A DNA stretch of 64,000 nucleotides, taken from positions 111,712 to 175,711 of the forward strand of contig NZ_LMQS01000004.1 in assembly GCF_001424665.1 (NCBI RefSeq). The letters run 5' to 3'. Below the pieces are notes generated by a model. It saw nothing but the letters and a program-made list of their open reading frames with translations, made no database searches and was not told the DNA's origin. Made by a program: the position numbers and the translations under genes. This document shows positions 1-9,988 of the stretch, one piece after another. The stretch's first letter is position 1; each line of letters opens with the position of its first letter. This DNA comes from Methylophilus sp. Leaf416. GTDB lineage: Bacteria; Pseudomonadota; Gammaproteobacteria; Burkholderiales; Methylophilaceae.

Positions 1-217
1 GTGGGAGTTTTCGACCAGCGTCTGTTCGAGTTCCGCGGTGGCTTGCGTTCTTTGCAAGCCGCTAGGGCGAGTTTCGCTGGATGCCCACATAGAGTCCGGT
101 TACGGACGACAGTCCTAGGACGAGCAACGGAGGGAAAAAACGGAAGCTAGGGTACCCTTTCTTTTGGTTACATTTTCTTTGGGCAAGCAAAGAAAAGTAA
201 CTCGCCTAGAGGCGAAA
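1..217 (+). repeat. Dispersed intergenic repeat, left-edge copy
   Basis: This non-coding stretch recurs at the right edge of the window. Positions 1-77 match 63926-64000 in the same orientation. Positions of about 130-217 match the reverse complement of about 63486-63565, including the block reading CAAGCAAAGAAAAGTAACTC followed by the palindrome TCGCCTAGAGGCGA (202-215). The copy is cut by the window edge, so its true left end is unknown. No reading frame, transposase or tRNA-like fold is visible. Probably a family-specific intergenic repeat. Confidence 0.8.
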
Positions 218-313
218 TAAAATGGTTAATTCTCAAAGAAATACTTTTAAAACCAAACCAAGAAGTGCAGCACTCGCTCTTCGATCGTAACCAAGCTAAG
301 CATTAATTTTGCC

Positions 314-340
314 TGGATTCCGGCCTTCGCCGGTATGACG
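314..340. repeat. REP-like short palindromic element
   Basis: The core reads GGATTCCGGCCTTCGCCGG followed by TATGACG. It has a short stem (CCGGC/GCCGG) and the shape of the very common proteobacterial 'GGATTCC..CCTTCG..ATGACG' intergenic elements. The rest of 218-518 holds only the leader of the downstream alpha-2-macroglobulin gene. Confidence 0.5.
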
Positions 341-518
341 AACCGCTGCAGATGATGATTTGTTAACAATAATGATTTGATATGGCAAGTGTCACCAAAG
401 CTCGTTACACTTAAACCATCCAGTACATGGTGACGCCATCACTTCCACCATGTCGCGAAACCAAGCGGGCTATACCTCAGCAAACCCGCCTGACATAAAA
501 ATATAGAAGAGGATTTTC

Positions 519-3500
519 ATGAGCGCGTTGAAGATTGTATTGTTAAGCATACTATTGCTTTCAAATAAGGCTGGGGCCGAACCCGCACCCGCAACAGCCG
601 CTGTCACGGTACAATCATTCTCGCCACAAGGTGAAATAAAAGCCGTACGCCAAGTGAGCGCACGCTTCTCAGAACCTATGGTGGCCTTTGGTGACCCCAG
701 ACTTGAATCGCCCTTTGACATCAGTTGCCCGGCACCCGGCAACGGCCACTGGGCCGATGCACGTAACTGGGTCTACGATTTTGACGATGACCTGCCCGCG
801 GGACTGAAGTGTACTTTCACACCAAAATCCTCCAGCAAAAGCCTGAATGGCGTGTCGCTTGATCGTAAATCTTTCAGCTTCAACACCGGCGGTCCGGCCA
901 TTCAGCTTTCCCATCCTTACGAAGGTAATGAGTCCATTGATGAAGAGCAGGTATTCCTGTTGGGGCTGGACGCGCCGGTCAATCTTGAATCCGTGAAACA
1001 GCACGCCGCTTGCAGTATTAATGGCGTGGGTGACCGTATTCCGTTAAGGATTATCGAAGGCAGCCAGCGCGAAAAAATCCTGGCCGAGCAGGCTAGCCGT
1101 GCCAGTAATTTCTTTCTGGTCATCACCAAAAAAGCTAAACAAGGCATCGTTGAAGTCAAAGATAACCGCTTGAAAAACGCAACTGTGGTCGTGGCCCAAT
1201 GTGACCGCAAGTTACCGGCCGGCAGCAAGGTGACTTTATGGTGGGACAAAGGCATCACCTCAACCTCAGGCATTGCCACTTCACAGGCCCAGTCACTGCA
1301 ATTTGCCGTGCGCGAGGCATTTAAAGTCAGTGTCAATTGCACGCGCACCAACCCGAAAGCGGGCTGCGTGCCGGTGCTGCCAATTACGGTGCAATTCAGC
1401 GCGCCGGTAGAACGCGATGTTGCCAGTAAGTTATTGCTTAAGACTGCCGATGGCAAGCAAATAGCACCGGTGATTGCCAAGAATGACACCGGTAAAACCT
1501 TGGAGTCGGTGTCTTTCCGCGGGCCATTTACCGAAAAAAGCAGCATCAGCCTGTCGCTGCCTTATGGCTTCAAGGATGACGCTGATCGCTCACCCGTGAA
1601 CAGTGCGTCTTTCCCGCTGAAACTGAATATTGATGAAGACCCGCCACTAATCAAATTCCCGTCGCGCTTTGGTATTCTCGAACAACATGCACAACCTGCC
1701 CTGCCCGTCAGCGTGCGGAATGTGGAGGCAACATTGACCGGCGTGCAAGTGCAACCTGGTGCATCCACGACCAGTAAAGGCGTTGTCGGCAGGCTGGCAC
1801 TGGACGATGACGCCACGCTGGCCGAATGGTTTTTTCGCGTCACCCGCCACCCTTACGATAACAAGTTAGATCAACAGTTTTCGCGCGAGCATGACCGTTA
1901 CCCACGCGAAGGCGAAATCCCGCTATTGATGGGGTCAGCCAGGGATTCACGTTTTAACACCAGCCCACTGCAACTGCCGCGCGCCCATGGTGATAAAACC
2001 TTTGAGTTGATAGGTGTGCCACTGAAAAAGCCTGGTTTTTATGTAGTGGAATTCGCCAGTGACCGCTTGGGTGCTACCCTGCATGGCGAGCAAAAGCCCT
2101 ACTATGTATCTTCCAGTGCGTTAGTGACCAATATGGCAGTGCATCTGAAACAGGGTCGTGAATCTTCGCTGGTATGGGTCACACGTTTGGATAATGCACA
2201 ACCGGTCGCTAATGCTGCAGTTCGGGTTTCCACCTGTGAAGGTCGCACCTTGTGGGAAGGCAAAACAGATGGCAAGGGGATGGCACATATTGAAGAAACG
2301 CTGCCTGACGGCTATTACAACCATTGCTCGGGTTTGCTGGCAACAGCGCGCAAGGATGATGATATGTCCTTCGTGTTTTCATCCTGGGACGATGGCATCA
2401 GCCCCTGGCAATTCAACCTTGGCGGCGGCTCTTCCGGCACCCCGCTGATCGCACATACGGTATTTGACCGGCCGCTGTTCCGCGCCGGTGAAAAAGTGTC
2501 CATGAAACACTTCATCCGCGTACGTACCGGCAAAGGCTTTGATCTTGCAGACAACCAGCCAGATACTATTTCAGTCGTGCATGAGGGCAGCGGCGAGAAA
2601 TACGATGTACCGGTGAAATGGCCCAATGCTGCCGGCATCTCGACCTGGGAAATCCCTAAGGAAGCAAAGTTGGGTACTTACTCTGTGTCGTTAATGGCAG
2701 GGCAGTTCATGCTCACCTCGGGCGCGTTCCGCGTGGAGCAGTACCGGGTGCCGCTGATGAAAGCAGTGCTGAAACCGCCTGTGCAACCATTGATTAACGG
2801 CAATCAACTGGCGATTGATGCCCAGCTGAATTATTTGGCGGGAGGCGCCGCTGCCGGCACCCCGGTCAAATTCCGCAGCCGACTGGTGCGCTACCCGTTG
2901 CAATACAGCCAGTTTGAAGATTTCAGTTTTGGCGGGCGCATTCCAAAAGAGGGCATAGAGGCTGTACAACCCTATTCCTATGATCCGGAAATGGAAGAAG
3001 GGGGTGAAAGCGATGCAGGTGATGAATCTACCCAGGTAAAAGGCTACCCGGCGAAAACGGTCAATCTGTCGCTGGATGGCAATGGCGGTGCCAGGGTCAC
3101 GTTCGACAAATTACCCAGGGTGCAGGAATCGCATGCGCTTGAGGTGGAGATGGAATACACAGACCCTAACGGACAGATTTTGAATGCGGCCACCCAGGCC
3201 ATCATCCTGCCTGCGGCATTATCGCTAGGCATGAAAATAGAAGGCTTTTTTGCCACCAAGGAACGGCTGGCGTTCAAAGTACTGGCGCTGGATGCGGCCG
3301 GCAAACCTTGGGCAGGCCGCAAAGTGAATATCGAAGCATATACGCGTAAAACTTATGCTTACCGCAAGCGCATGCTGGGCGGGTTTTATGCCTATGAGCA
3401 AACCGCTGAAGTGAAGCAGGCAGGCAATGTTTGCAGTGGCAATACTGATAAACGCGGCATGCTGGTTTGCGATGGCCCGGCGCCGGAATCCGGCGAAATC

Positions 3501-6458
3501 ATACTTGTCGCCACCGCCCAGGATAAACAGGGCAATATTGCCATCGCCAGCAATGAAGTGTACGTGGCAGACGACAATGCCTGGTTTGACGCCTCGCAAA
3601 GTGACCGCATAGATTTGTTGGCGGATAAGCGCGCCTATGAACCTGGTGAAACGGCACGCTTTGAAGTGCGCATGCCGTTCCGCAAAGCGACTGCCCTGGT
3701 GACAGTCGAGCGCGAAGGCATCCTCGACTCTTTCGTAGTACCTGTCAGTGCTAGTTCCCCTTTCATCAAGGTGCCGATTGCCAGCAATTACGGCCCGAAC
3801 GCCTATGTATCGGTGATGGTGGTGCGTGGCCGCATAGACCCCGAAGTGTCGGGCCAGTTTTCATGGCTGAAACGCATGGTTTACCGCATAGGCATGTTCT
3901 TCGGGCTGGTCAAGAAAATGCCGGTTGAGGTAGATACGCGGCCCACTGCACTGGTGGATTTAACCAAGCCGGCATTCAAGCTCGGCATGACACAAATACG
4001 CGTCGGCTGGCAGGCCTATAGCCTGAAAGTCAACGTCGAACCCGACCGCCAGACTTACCATGTGCGCGATAAAGCACGCGTGAAACTGACGGTGACAGAC
4101 CCATCCGGAAAACCTGCTGCCAATGCTGAAGTGGCATTGGCAGCAGTGGATGAAGGCCTGCTGCAACTGGCAAAACCGCAGTCGTGGAATGTGCTGGAAG
4201 CGATGATGGAGCGGCGGCCAATTGAAGTACGTACGTCTACCGCGCAATCACAGGTGATAGGCAAACGCCATTTTGGCAAAAAAGCCGTAGCACCTGGCGG
4301 CGGCGGCGGCCAGGGCGCCAATGCACGTGAGTTGTTTGATACCTTGCTGTTATGGAAACCCAGCCTGAAACTGGATAAGCATGGCCAGGCAGTGGTGGAT
4401 GTGCCCTTGAATGACTCTTTAACCTCATTCCGGATTGCGGCGATTGCCCACGCCGGGGCGATGCGTTTTGGTACGGCATCGACACTGATCCGCAGCGGCC
4501 AGGAAGTGATGCTGTTCTCGGGCTTGCCGCCGTTTGTACGTGAAGGCGACCAGTTCAATGCCATGGTCACTGTGCGTAATGGTGCCGAGCGGCCATTGAC
4601 CCTGGATGTGGCGGTAGCGGATGACATCAGCAAAACCCCGCACACCCAGCGCGTAACGCTGAAACAGGGCCTGGGCGCTACCTTATCTTTCCCGGCGACT
4701 GTTCCGTTAAATGCAACTCGTCTTAACTGGGCTATCAGTGCCAGGGAAGTGGTCACCGGTAACAATCAAAAACCCGCGCAAGACCTGCTGAAAATTTCAC
4801 AGCAAGTCGGTGCCGCGTATCCGGTACGGGTATACCAGCAAACCTTGCAGCAATTGAATTCAGGACAACCATCAAACCCAGAAGCGCAAACGAATGCACC
4901 ATTGACCTTCTCCGTCCAGCAACCGGCCGGTGCGATTGCAGGACGCGGCGGTATCGATGTCCAGCTGACGCGCTCACTGGCTGGCAACCAGGACGCACTA
5001 CGCGAATGGATGAGCAAATATCCCTATGTTTGCCTGGAGCAACGCGCTTCTGTCGCGGTCACGCTGGAAAGCGAAGGCGGCTGGAACCAGGTGATGAACA
5101 GCCTGCCTGCGCACTTGGATCAGGATGGCCTCGCCAGGTATTTTGCCATCGACTGGTTGCAGGGTGACGATACGCTGACCAGCTACCTGCTGCGTATCGC
5201 TGATGAAGCGCATTACACGATTCCGGAGGGTCCGCGTGAGCGCATGTTGAAAGGCCTGGAAGATTTTGTCGCCGGCCGTATCCACCGCTATGGCAGCTTG
5301 CAAACAGCTGATTTAACGCTGCGTAAACTGGCCGCGATTGATGCACTGGCCAGGTATGAGCGCGCGCGCCCGGCCATGCTGGAACCACTGGAAATCAGTC
5401 CCAACCTGTGGCCAAGCTCGGGCGTGATTGACTGGCTATCCGTGTTGCAAAAGCTGCCAGAAATTCCCGAACATGACGAAAAACTGAAACAGGCACGCCA
5501 GGTCTTGCAATCGCGGCTGACATTCTCAGGCACCACCATGAATTTCTCTACCGAGAAACAGGATTACCTGTGGTGGCTAATGGTGTCGCCCGACCTGAAT
5601 GCAGTACGTGCACTGCGCCTGCTAGCAGAAGACCCGGAGATGGAAGCGGCTGACATAGGCCGTCTGGCGCGTGGTGCACTATCGCGCCAGGTCAACGGCC
5701 ACTGGAGCACTACTGTTGCCAATGCCTGGGGCGCGACCGCTTTGCGTTACTTCCAGGCACATTTTGAGAAAGCACCGGTAGCTGGCAGCACGCAAGTCAA
5801 ACTGGGCGATCAAGCGCAGTCACTCAATTGGTCTGGCGCAAAAACGGCCTCAGAAGAAACCGGGCATCATGACCCGGTAAAAGGCACGCCTATGGGCGCC
5901 GGATTAGCCACGCATTTTGCCTGGCCAAAAAATGCCACACCACTGTCTATCCAGCACTTGGGCAATGGCAAACCATGGGCATTTGTGACTTCCAAAGCCG
6001 CATTGCCGCTGGATAAACCATTATTTTCCGGCTATAAACTCAAACGCACAGTGACTACAATTGAACAAAAAAACGGTGGTCTGTGGCAACGCGGGGATAC
6101 CTACCGCGTGCAACTGGAAATTGATGCGCAGACCGATATGACCTGGGTAGTGGTGAATGACCCGGTACCGGCGGGAGCGACTATTTTAGGTAGCGGCCTT
6201 GGCGGCGATTCCAGCCTGTTGGCAGCCGGAGAAAAGAAACAAGGCTGGCAACGTCCTGCGTTTGAAGAACGCGCATTTGATGGCTTCCGCGCTTATTATT
6301 CATATGTACCTAAAGGCAAATTCAGCATCGAATACACCGTGCGGTTGAACAACGCTGGCCGCTTTGCCATGCCAGCCAGCCGTGTAGAGGCCATGTATGC
6401 GCCGGAGATATTTGCCGAACTGCCTGTCGCTGCCATAGAAGTAAAACCTGGCTTCTAA
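519..6458 (+). CDS. yfhM: Bacterial alpha-2-macroglobulin family protein (YfhM/MagD-like)
   Basis: A 1979-residue exported protein with an N-terminal signal peptide (hydrophobic stretch within residues 4-15, cleavage likely after AGA at about 20). I see no lipobox cysteine, so it is probably soluble periplasmic rather than an inner-membrane lipoprotein. The thioester motif CLEQ is intact at about residues 1505-1508, followed by the alpha-helical thioester domain. Repeated beta-rich MG-type regions precede it. Bacterial A2Ms trap proteases covalently and are usually encoded beside pbpC, exactly as here (pbpC begins 47 bp downstream), which suggests joint periplasmic defence and wall repair. 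It is longer than E. coli YfhM (about 1650). The ATG is preceded by an AGAGG ribosome-binding site. Confidence 0.95.
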   Translation: MSALKIVLLSILLLSNKAGAEPAPATAAVTVQSFSPQGEIKAVRQVSARFSEPMVAFGDPRLESPFDISCPAPGNGHWADARNWVYDFDDDLPAGLKCTFTPKSSSKSLNGVSLDRKSFSFNTGGPAIQLSHPYEGNESIDEEQVFLLGLDAPVNLESVKQHAACSINGVGDRIPLRIIEGSQREKILAEQASRASNFFLVITKKAKQGIVEVKDNRLKNATVVVAQCDRKLPAGSKVTLWWDKGITSTSGIATSQAQSLQFAVREAFKVSVNCTRTNPKAGCVPVLPITVQFSAPVERDVASKLLLKTADGKQIAPVIAKNDTGKTLESVSFRGPFTEKSSISLSLPYGFKDDADRSPVNSASFPLKLNIDEDPPLIKFPSRFGILEQHAQPALPVSVRNVEATLTGVQVQPGASTTSKGVVGRLALDDDATLAEWFFRVTRHPYDNKLDQQFSREHDRYPREGEIPLLMGSARDSRFNTSPLQLPRAHGDKTFELIGVPLKKPGFYVVEFASDRLGATLHGEQKPYYVSSSALVTNMAVHLKQGRESSLVWVTRLDNAQPVANAAVRVSTCEGRTLWEGKTDGKGMAHIEETLPDGYYNHCSGLLATARKDDDMSFVFSSWDDGISPWQFNLGGGSSGTPLIAHTVFDRPLFRAGEKVSMKHFIRVRTGKGFDLADNQPDTISVVHEGSGEKYDVPVKWPNAAGISTWEIPKEAKLGTYSVSLMAGQFMLTSGAFRVEQYRVPLMKAVLKPPVQPLINGNQLAIDAQLNYLAGGAAAGTPVKFRSRLVRYPLQYSQFEDFSFGGRIPKEGIEAVQPYSYDPEMEEGGESDAGDESTQVKGYPAKTVNLSLDGNGGARVTFDKLPRVQESHALEVEMEYTDPNGQILNAATQAIILPAALSLGMKIEGFFATKERLAFKVLALDAAGKPWAGRKVNIEAYTRKTYAYRKRMLGGFYAYEQTAEVKQAGNVCSGNTDKRGMLVCDGPAPESGEIILVATAQDKQGNIAIASNEVYVADDNAWFDASQSDRIDLLADKRAYEPGETARFEVRMPFRKATALVTVEREGILDSFVVPVSASSPFIKVPIASNYGPNAYVSVMVVRGRIDPEVSGQFSWLKRMVYRIGMFFGLVKKMPVEVDTRPTALVDLTKPAFKLGMTQIRVGWQAYSLKVNVEPDRQTYHVRDKARVKLTVTDPSGKPAANAEVALAAVDEGLLQLAKPQSWNVLEAMMERRPIEVRTSTAQSQVIGKRHFGKKAVAPGGGGGQGANARELFDTLLLWKPSLKLDKHGQAVVDVPLNDSLTSFRIAAIAHAGAMRFGTASTLIRSGQEVMLFSGLPPFVREGDQFNAMVTVRNGAERPLTLDVAVADDISKTPHTQRVTLKQGLGATLSFPATVPLNATRLNWAISAREVVTGNNQKPAQDLLKISQQVGAAYPVRVYQQTLQQLNSGQPSNPEAQTNAPLTFSVQQPAGAIAGRGGIDVQLTRSLAGNQDALREWMSKYPYVCLEQRASVAVTLESEGGWNQVMNSLPAHLDQDGLARYFAIDWLQGDDTLTSYLLRIADEAHYTIPEGPRERMLKGLEDFVAGRIHRYGSLQTADLTLRKLAAIDALARYERARPAMLEPLEISPNLWPSSGVIDWLSVLQKLPEIPEHDEKLKQARQVLQSRLTFSGTTMNFSTEKQDYLWWLMVSPDLNAVRALRLLAEDPEMEAADIGRLARGALSRQVNGHWSTTVANAWGATALRYFQAHFEKAPVAGSTQVKLGDQAQSLNWSGAKTASEETGHHDPVKGTPMGAGLATHFAWPKNATPLSIQHLGNGKPWAFVTSKAALPLDKPLFSGYKLKRTVTTIEQKNGGLWQRGDTYRVQLEIDAQTDMTWVVVNDPVPAGATILGSGLGGDSSLLAAGEKKQGWQRPAFEERAFDGFRAYYSYVPKGKFSIEYTVRLNNAGRFAMPASRVEAMYAPEIFAELPVAAIEVKPGF

Positions 6459-6505
6459 TGAGCATGTAGGCAAAGGAATCAAGTCCAGTTGAGGAAAGAA
6501 CTGCA

Positions 6506-8695
6506 GTGACCCGCAAGCGTATCTTGCTCGCAACAATGACCATCTTGGTGATTGTTGCGAGTGCCTGGGTGTTTCTTGCGCCTGTGCCATCATTTGAACA
6601 AGCCAGGTCTGCTACCCGTAGTTCTGAAGCGGTTTTGCTGGATAGGGACGGCCAGGTTTTGCAACGCCTGCGCCTGGATAAACAACGCCGTATGCTGGCA
6701 TGGGTTCCCTTGCAGGACATTTCTCCCACACTGCAACAGGCTGTATTAGTCGCCGAAGATAAACGGTTTTACAGTCACTCAGGCGTAGATTTAATGGCGG
6801 CAGGTTCAGCCGTACTGGACAACCTGCATCGCTCGCGTGCCCGGGGTGCAAGTACCATCAGCATGCAATTAGCCAAGCTGTTAAATGCTCCAGCTGACGG
6901 TTCTTCGCAAAACAGCTGGCTGTCTAAGCTCAACCAGATACGGTATGCGCTGGCGCTGGAATTGCACTGGAGCAAACCGCAAATCCTGGAAGCCTACCTG
7001 AATCGCGTCACGTTTCGCGGTGAGCTTGTTGGTGTAGATGCTGCGGCAAGAGGTTTGTTGGCTAAAGGTCCGAATGGACTGGATAACATAGATGCAGCTA
7101 TCCTGGCATCACTCATCAAATCGCCGGGAGCCTCCCGCAGCCGGCTGGCGAAGCGTGCCTGTGCAACGCTGCAGACCATGTCGTTTTTCACCGGCAACAA
7201 ATCCAAGCCGGATAGCTGCATGCAAGTGACCTTGCGCACAGCACTGTTGCCGTCACGACCGTTTCCAATCGCGGGTATGGACGATGCACCGCATCTGGCG
7301 CGACATTTATTAAACAAAAATGGCGAACAGTTGAAGAGCAGTATCGATGCCAGTGTGCAGCGTTTTGCGCGCAATACCCTGCACACTCACCTGGCACAAC
7401 TGGCAGACCAGAATGTGGAAGATGGCGCGGTGGTGGTGCTCGATAACCTGAGCGGCGAAGTGCTCGCCTATGTCGGGTCCAGCGGTGATTTATCCGGCGC
7501 GTCAGAAGTGGATGGCGTGGCTGCTTTGCGTCAGCCCGGCTCCACCCTTAAACCGTTTTTGTATGCACTGGCGATGGACCAGGGATGGCTGAATGCCAGT
7601 TCGGTACTGGACGATTCCCCATTGGCCCTGACCACCCCTTCCGGGCTGTATATCCCGCAAGATTATGACCGGCATTTCCAGGGCGCCATCAGTGTGCGCA
7701 CGGCATTGGGTGCGTCGTTGAATGTACCCGCGATCCGCACGCTGACGCTGGTCGGCGTTGATCCTTTTCTGGATAAACTCAGGAAACTAGGCCTTAGCAG
7801 CCTGACCCGTGATGCAGATCATTACGGCTTTGGCCTGGCACTCGGTGGGGCAGAGACCACGCTGCTGCAATTGACTAACGCTTATCGCGCATTAGCCAAT
7901 GGCGGTCTATGGCAGGCGGTCAGTTTTATACCTGCCAGCACATCTACAGTAGAAGGTGAATCCAGGCAGGTGTTCAGCCCGCAAGCCAGCTTTATCATCG
8001 GAGATATACTGTCGGATCCCGGCGCACGCACCATCACTTTCGGGCTATCCAGCCCGCTCTCGACCCGCACCTGGGCAGCGGTGAAGACCGGCACCAGCAA
8101 GGCCATGCGAGATAACTGGGCGATTGGTTATACTGACCGTTATACAGTGGGGGTCTGGGTAGGTAATTTTTCCGGTGCGCCCATGTGGGATGTGTCTGGC
8201 ATCACTGGTGCGGCGCCGGTGTGGCGTGATATCGTTGAATACCTTCACCAAAAACAACATAGCCAGCAACCGACGCCTCCAGATGGCCTTTTGCATCAGC
8301 AAGTGCGTTATCAACCACCGATTGAGTCACCGCGGCAAGAGTGGGTGATCGCAGACAATCGCATCACGCAGGTCGTATCCAATCAAATCATCAATATCAA
8401 TGTTACCCCCGCATCAGCCATGCTGATTGCGCCGCCAGACTCCGCTATCATCGCCCCTGATCCGGATATCCCGCAGCAACGTCAGGCACTGCTGCTGCAA
8501 TCCGGAGGCACGGGTAAATCCTGCATGTTCTTGGACAATCGCCCGGTAGCTGCCTGCGGCAGAACAAAAGCTCTAGTGCCCTTGCCTATGCCAGGGAAGC
8601 ATGAACTGGTGCTGACAGATCCACATAATAGTATTTTAGACAAACATGTGTTCGAGGTGAGGGGGCTGAATGTACGCCCCTCCAAATCACACTGA
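6506..8695 (+). CDS. pbpC: Penicillin-binding protein 1C (bifunctional glycosyltransferase/transpeptidase)
   Basis: This 729-residue class A PBP has an N-terminal membrane anchor (residues 5-25) and a GT51 glycosyltransferase domain with EDKRFYSHSGVD and RGASTISMQL motifs. The transpeptidase domain shows SxxK in PGSTLKPF, SxN in SLNVPA and KTGTS. The C-terminal approximately 100 residues match the BiPBP_C domain typical of PBP1C. It would polymerise and cross-link peptidoglycan at the periplasmic face of the inner membrane. Translation starts at GTG, supported by GAGGAAAG 7 nt upstream. It forms an operon with the alpha-2-macroglobulin gene, the conserved yfhM-pbpC arrangement. It converges on the next gene with only 7 bp between stops. 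Confidence 0.96.
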   Translation: MTRKRILLATMTILVIVASAWVFLAPVPSFEQARSATRSSEAVLLDRDGQVLQRLRLDKQRRMLAWVPLQDISPTLQQAVLVAEDKRFYSHSGVDLMAAGSAVLDNLHRSRARGASTISMQLAKLLNAPADGSSQNSWLSKLNQIRYALALELHWSKPQILEAYLNRVTFRGELVGVDAAARGLLAKGPNGLDNIDAAILASLIKSPGASRSRLAKRACATLQTMSFFTGNKSKPDSCMQVTLRTALLPSRPFPIAGMDDAPHLARHLLNKNGEQLKSSIDASVQRFARNTLHTHLAQLADQNVEDGAVVVLDNLSGEVLAYVGSSGDLSGASEVDGVAALRQPGSTLKPFLYALAMDQGWLNASSVLDDSPLALTTPSGLYIPQDYDRHFQGAISVRTALGASLNVPAIRTLTLVGVDPFLDKLRKLGLSSLTRDADHYGFGLALGGAETTLLQLTNAYRALANGGLWQAVSFIPASTSTVEGESRQVFSPQASFIIGDILSDPGARTITFGLSSPLSTRTWAAVKTGTSKAMRDNWAIGYTDRYTVGVWVGNFSGAPMWDVSGITGAAPVWRDIVEYLHQKQHSQQPTPPDGLLHQQVRYQPPIESPRQEWVIADNRITQVVSNQIININVTPASAMLIAPPDSAIIAPDPDIPQQRQALLLQSGGTGKSCMFLDNRPVAACGRTKALVPLPMPGKHELVLTDPHNSILDKHVFEVRGLNVRPSKSH

Positions 8696-8702
8696 GTGAG
8701 GC

Positions 8703-9389
8703 TTAAGCTTTCAGTTGCATTAGCGGATGTTTGAAATTGCTATACCTTACAAACAGACTGATCATGGCCAAACCCATAAAAATCATTCCAGATGTTTGGT
8801 TTTCCGGCACTGAGCTTATCCAGGTCACTTGCCAGCTGCCTGGTGAGTTTTGATTTGACCCTGCGAATCCACTAAATGGCTCATCATATCCATTGATGTT
8901 GTCACTGATAGTAGATGTCAGCATTTGTACGTAATGCGCGCGCCCACCGATAAAGAGATACTGATCTACGGAAATATCCCATGCTGATGGTAGACCTGCT
9001 GCATCCATGCTGATGATATCCAGATATGCCCCTACCCTTAGATCATAGGGGGGAAAAGGATCCGGTATTGGTGCTCCCGGATATTCGAGTGTGAAAACAC
9101 TTCCTTCATAAGGGGTACCGGTCATGGTGACAGAGATGATATCCGCTAACTGCGTGCTTGGCGTAAGTAATGATGAAGTCCTGATAGCCGCAGTGATCGT
9201 GCTTTGAAATGTTTTTTCGACCGTAATCCAGTCATCCCCTTCACGCATTATGGTTGAGGAAGTGACATTAAAAGGCTGCCCAGTGTAACTATAGATATAA
9301 TCTGCTCTAGCCATGCCAGATGACATCACTAACGACATCACTAAAGAAAAATAAATTGCTGGATGCAATCGATTGAGTTTCCAATGCAT
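8703..9389 (-). CDS. Exported protein with PEP-CTERM-like sorting signal
   Basis: A 228-residue protein with a signal peptide (residues 1 to about 29, ending ARA). The central region is beta-rich and of unknown function. The C terminus reads VPEN, then a hydrophobic segment, then an arginine and basic tail, which is the layout of PEP-CTERM sorting signals (usual motif VPEP). Such proteins are recognised by an exosortase and are often linked to exopolysaccharide. No exosortase is visible in this window, so processing would depend on a locus elsewhere. A strong AAGGAGAGG site precedes the ATG. The approximately 280 bp upstream (to 9667) is AT-rich and shared with the divergent small gene. Confidence 0.82.
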   Translation of the reverse strand: MHWKLNRLHPAIYFSLVMSLVMSSGMARADYIYSYTGQPFNVTSSTIMREGDDWITVEKTFQSTITAAIRTSSLLTPSTQLADIISVTMTGTPYEGSVFTLEYPGAPIPDPFPPYDLRVGAYLDIISMDAAGLPSAWDISVDQYLFIGGRAHYVQMLTSTISDNINGYDEPFSGFAGSNQNSPGSWQVTWISSVPENQTSGMIFMGLAMISLFVRYSNFKHPLMQLKA

Positions 9390-9667
9390 AAAACCTCTCC
9401 TTTTCTATCCAAAATGAAAATTGATAGCGATATGCTCGCTCTTAGTGATATCAGAGCGTTTGATGCCACCTCAAACTTACTTTAAGCATGCCTGATGATG
9501 AAAGATATGTAATGCGGTGATCTGAAACTTAATACTTAATCCCACTATACATTTTAATAAATACATTTGCACAAATAAAAAATACCGAAATACTTTTTCC
9601 ATGGCATTTTTTCAACTTACTATAGTCAATAAATGATTAGCAGGAAAATCCCAAACGAGGAGCACTT

Positions 9668-9907
9668 ATGTTTAAATTCAAAAAATGGCTATGGACCCAA
9701 TGGCAAAAATTGCTAGGCACAGACCGCGCTTATGCCAGATATCTGAGCCATTTTCATCGCTACCAGGCGCAAGCTGCCGATAATGAACTGCAGCAATCTT
9801 TAAATCTTAAACCAATGAGTCGCCAAGCATTCGAGCAGGCTTGGCAAAAGAAAATGCTGAAGCCGACTGGAAAATCGTGTGGTTGCAAACCTGGCGGTTC
9901 TTGCTAG
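9668..9907 (+). CDS. Small YbdD/YjiX-like protein with cysteine-rich tail
   Basis: A 79-residue protein preceded by a GAGGAG ribosome-binding site. Residues 19-56 contain AYARYLSHFH and, later, PMSRQAFEQAW. These resemble the DxYxxYxxHxxxxHP..PMSxxxF pattern of the YbdD/YjiX family (PF04328), usually encoded after the peptide/pyruvate transporter cstA. The spacing is longer than in the family and the C terminus is CGCKPGGSC rather than the usual CC, so the assignment is tentative. No cstA is nearby; the gene is monocistronic and ends at a clear terminator. The cysteines suggest metal binding or redox function, but that is inference. Confidence 0.72.
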   Translation: MFKFKKWLWTQWQKLLGTDRAYARYLSHFHRYQAQAADNELQQSLNLKPMSRQAFEQAWQKKMLKPTGKSCGCKPGGSC

Positions 9908-9933
9908 CGACAAGAATCAATAAAAAATTTCAT

Positions 9934-9966
9934 AAAAAAAAGCCGCATATCAATGCGGCTTTTTTA
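9934..9966 (+). terminator. Rho-independent terminator
   Basis: An 8-bp stem AGCCGCAT/ATGCGGCT with a 4-nt loop is flanked by an A-run before and a T-run after, so it can work for both the small gene on the plus strand and the convergent gene ending at 9989. Confidence 0.9.
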
Positions 9967-9988
9967 TTATCCAGTTATAAAGAATGAC

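Noticed and set aside
917..1546. Long antisense frames within the alpha-2-macroglobulin gene
   Set aside because: They are shadows of a well-supported gene, without ribosome-binding sites or recognisable domains.
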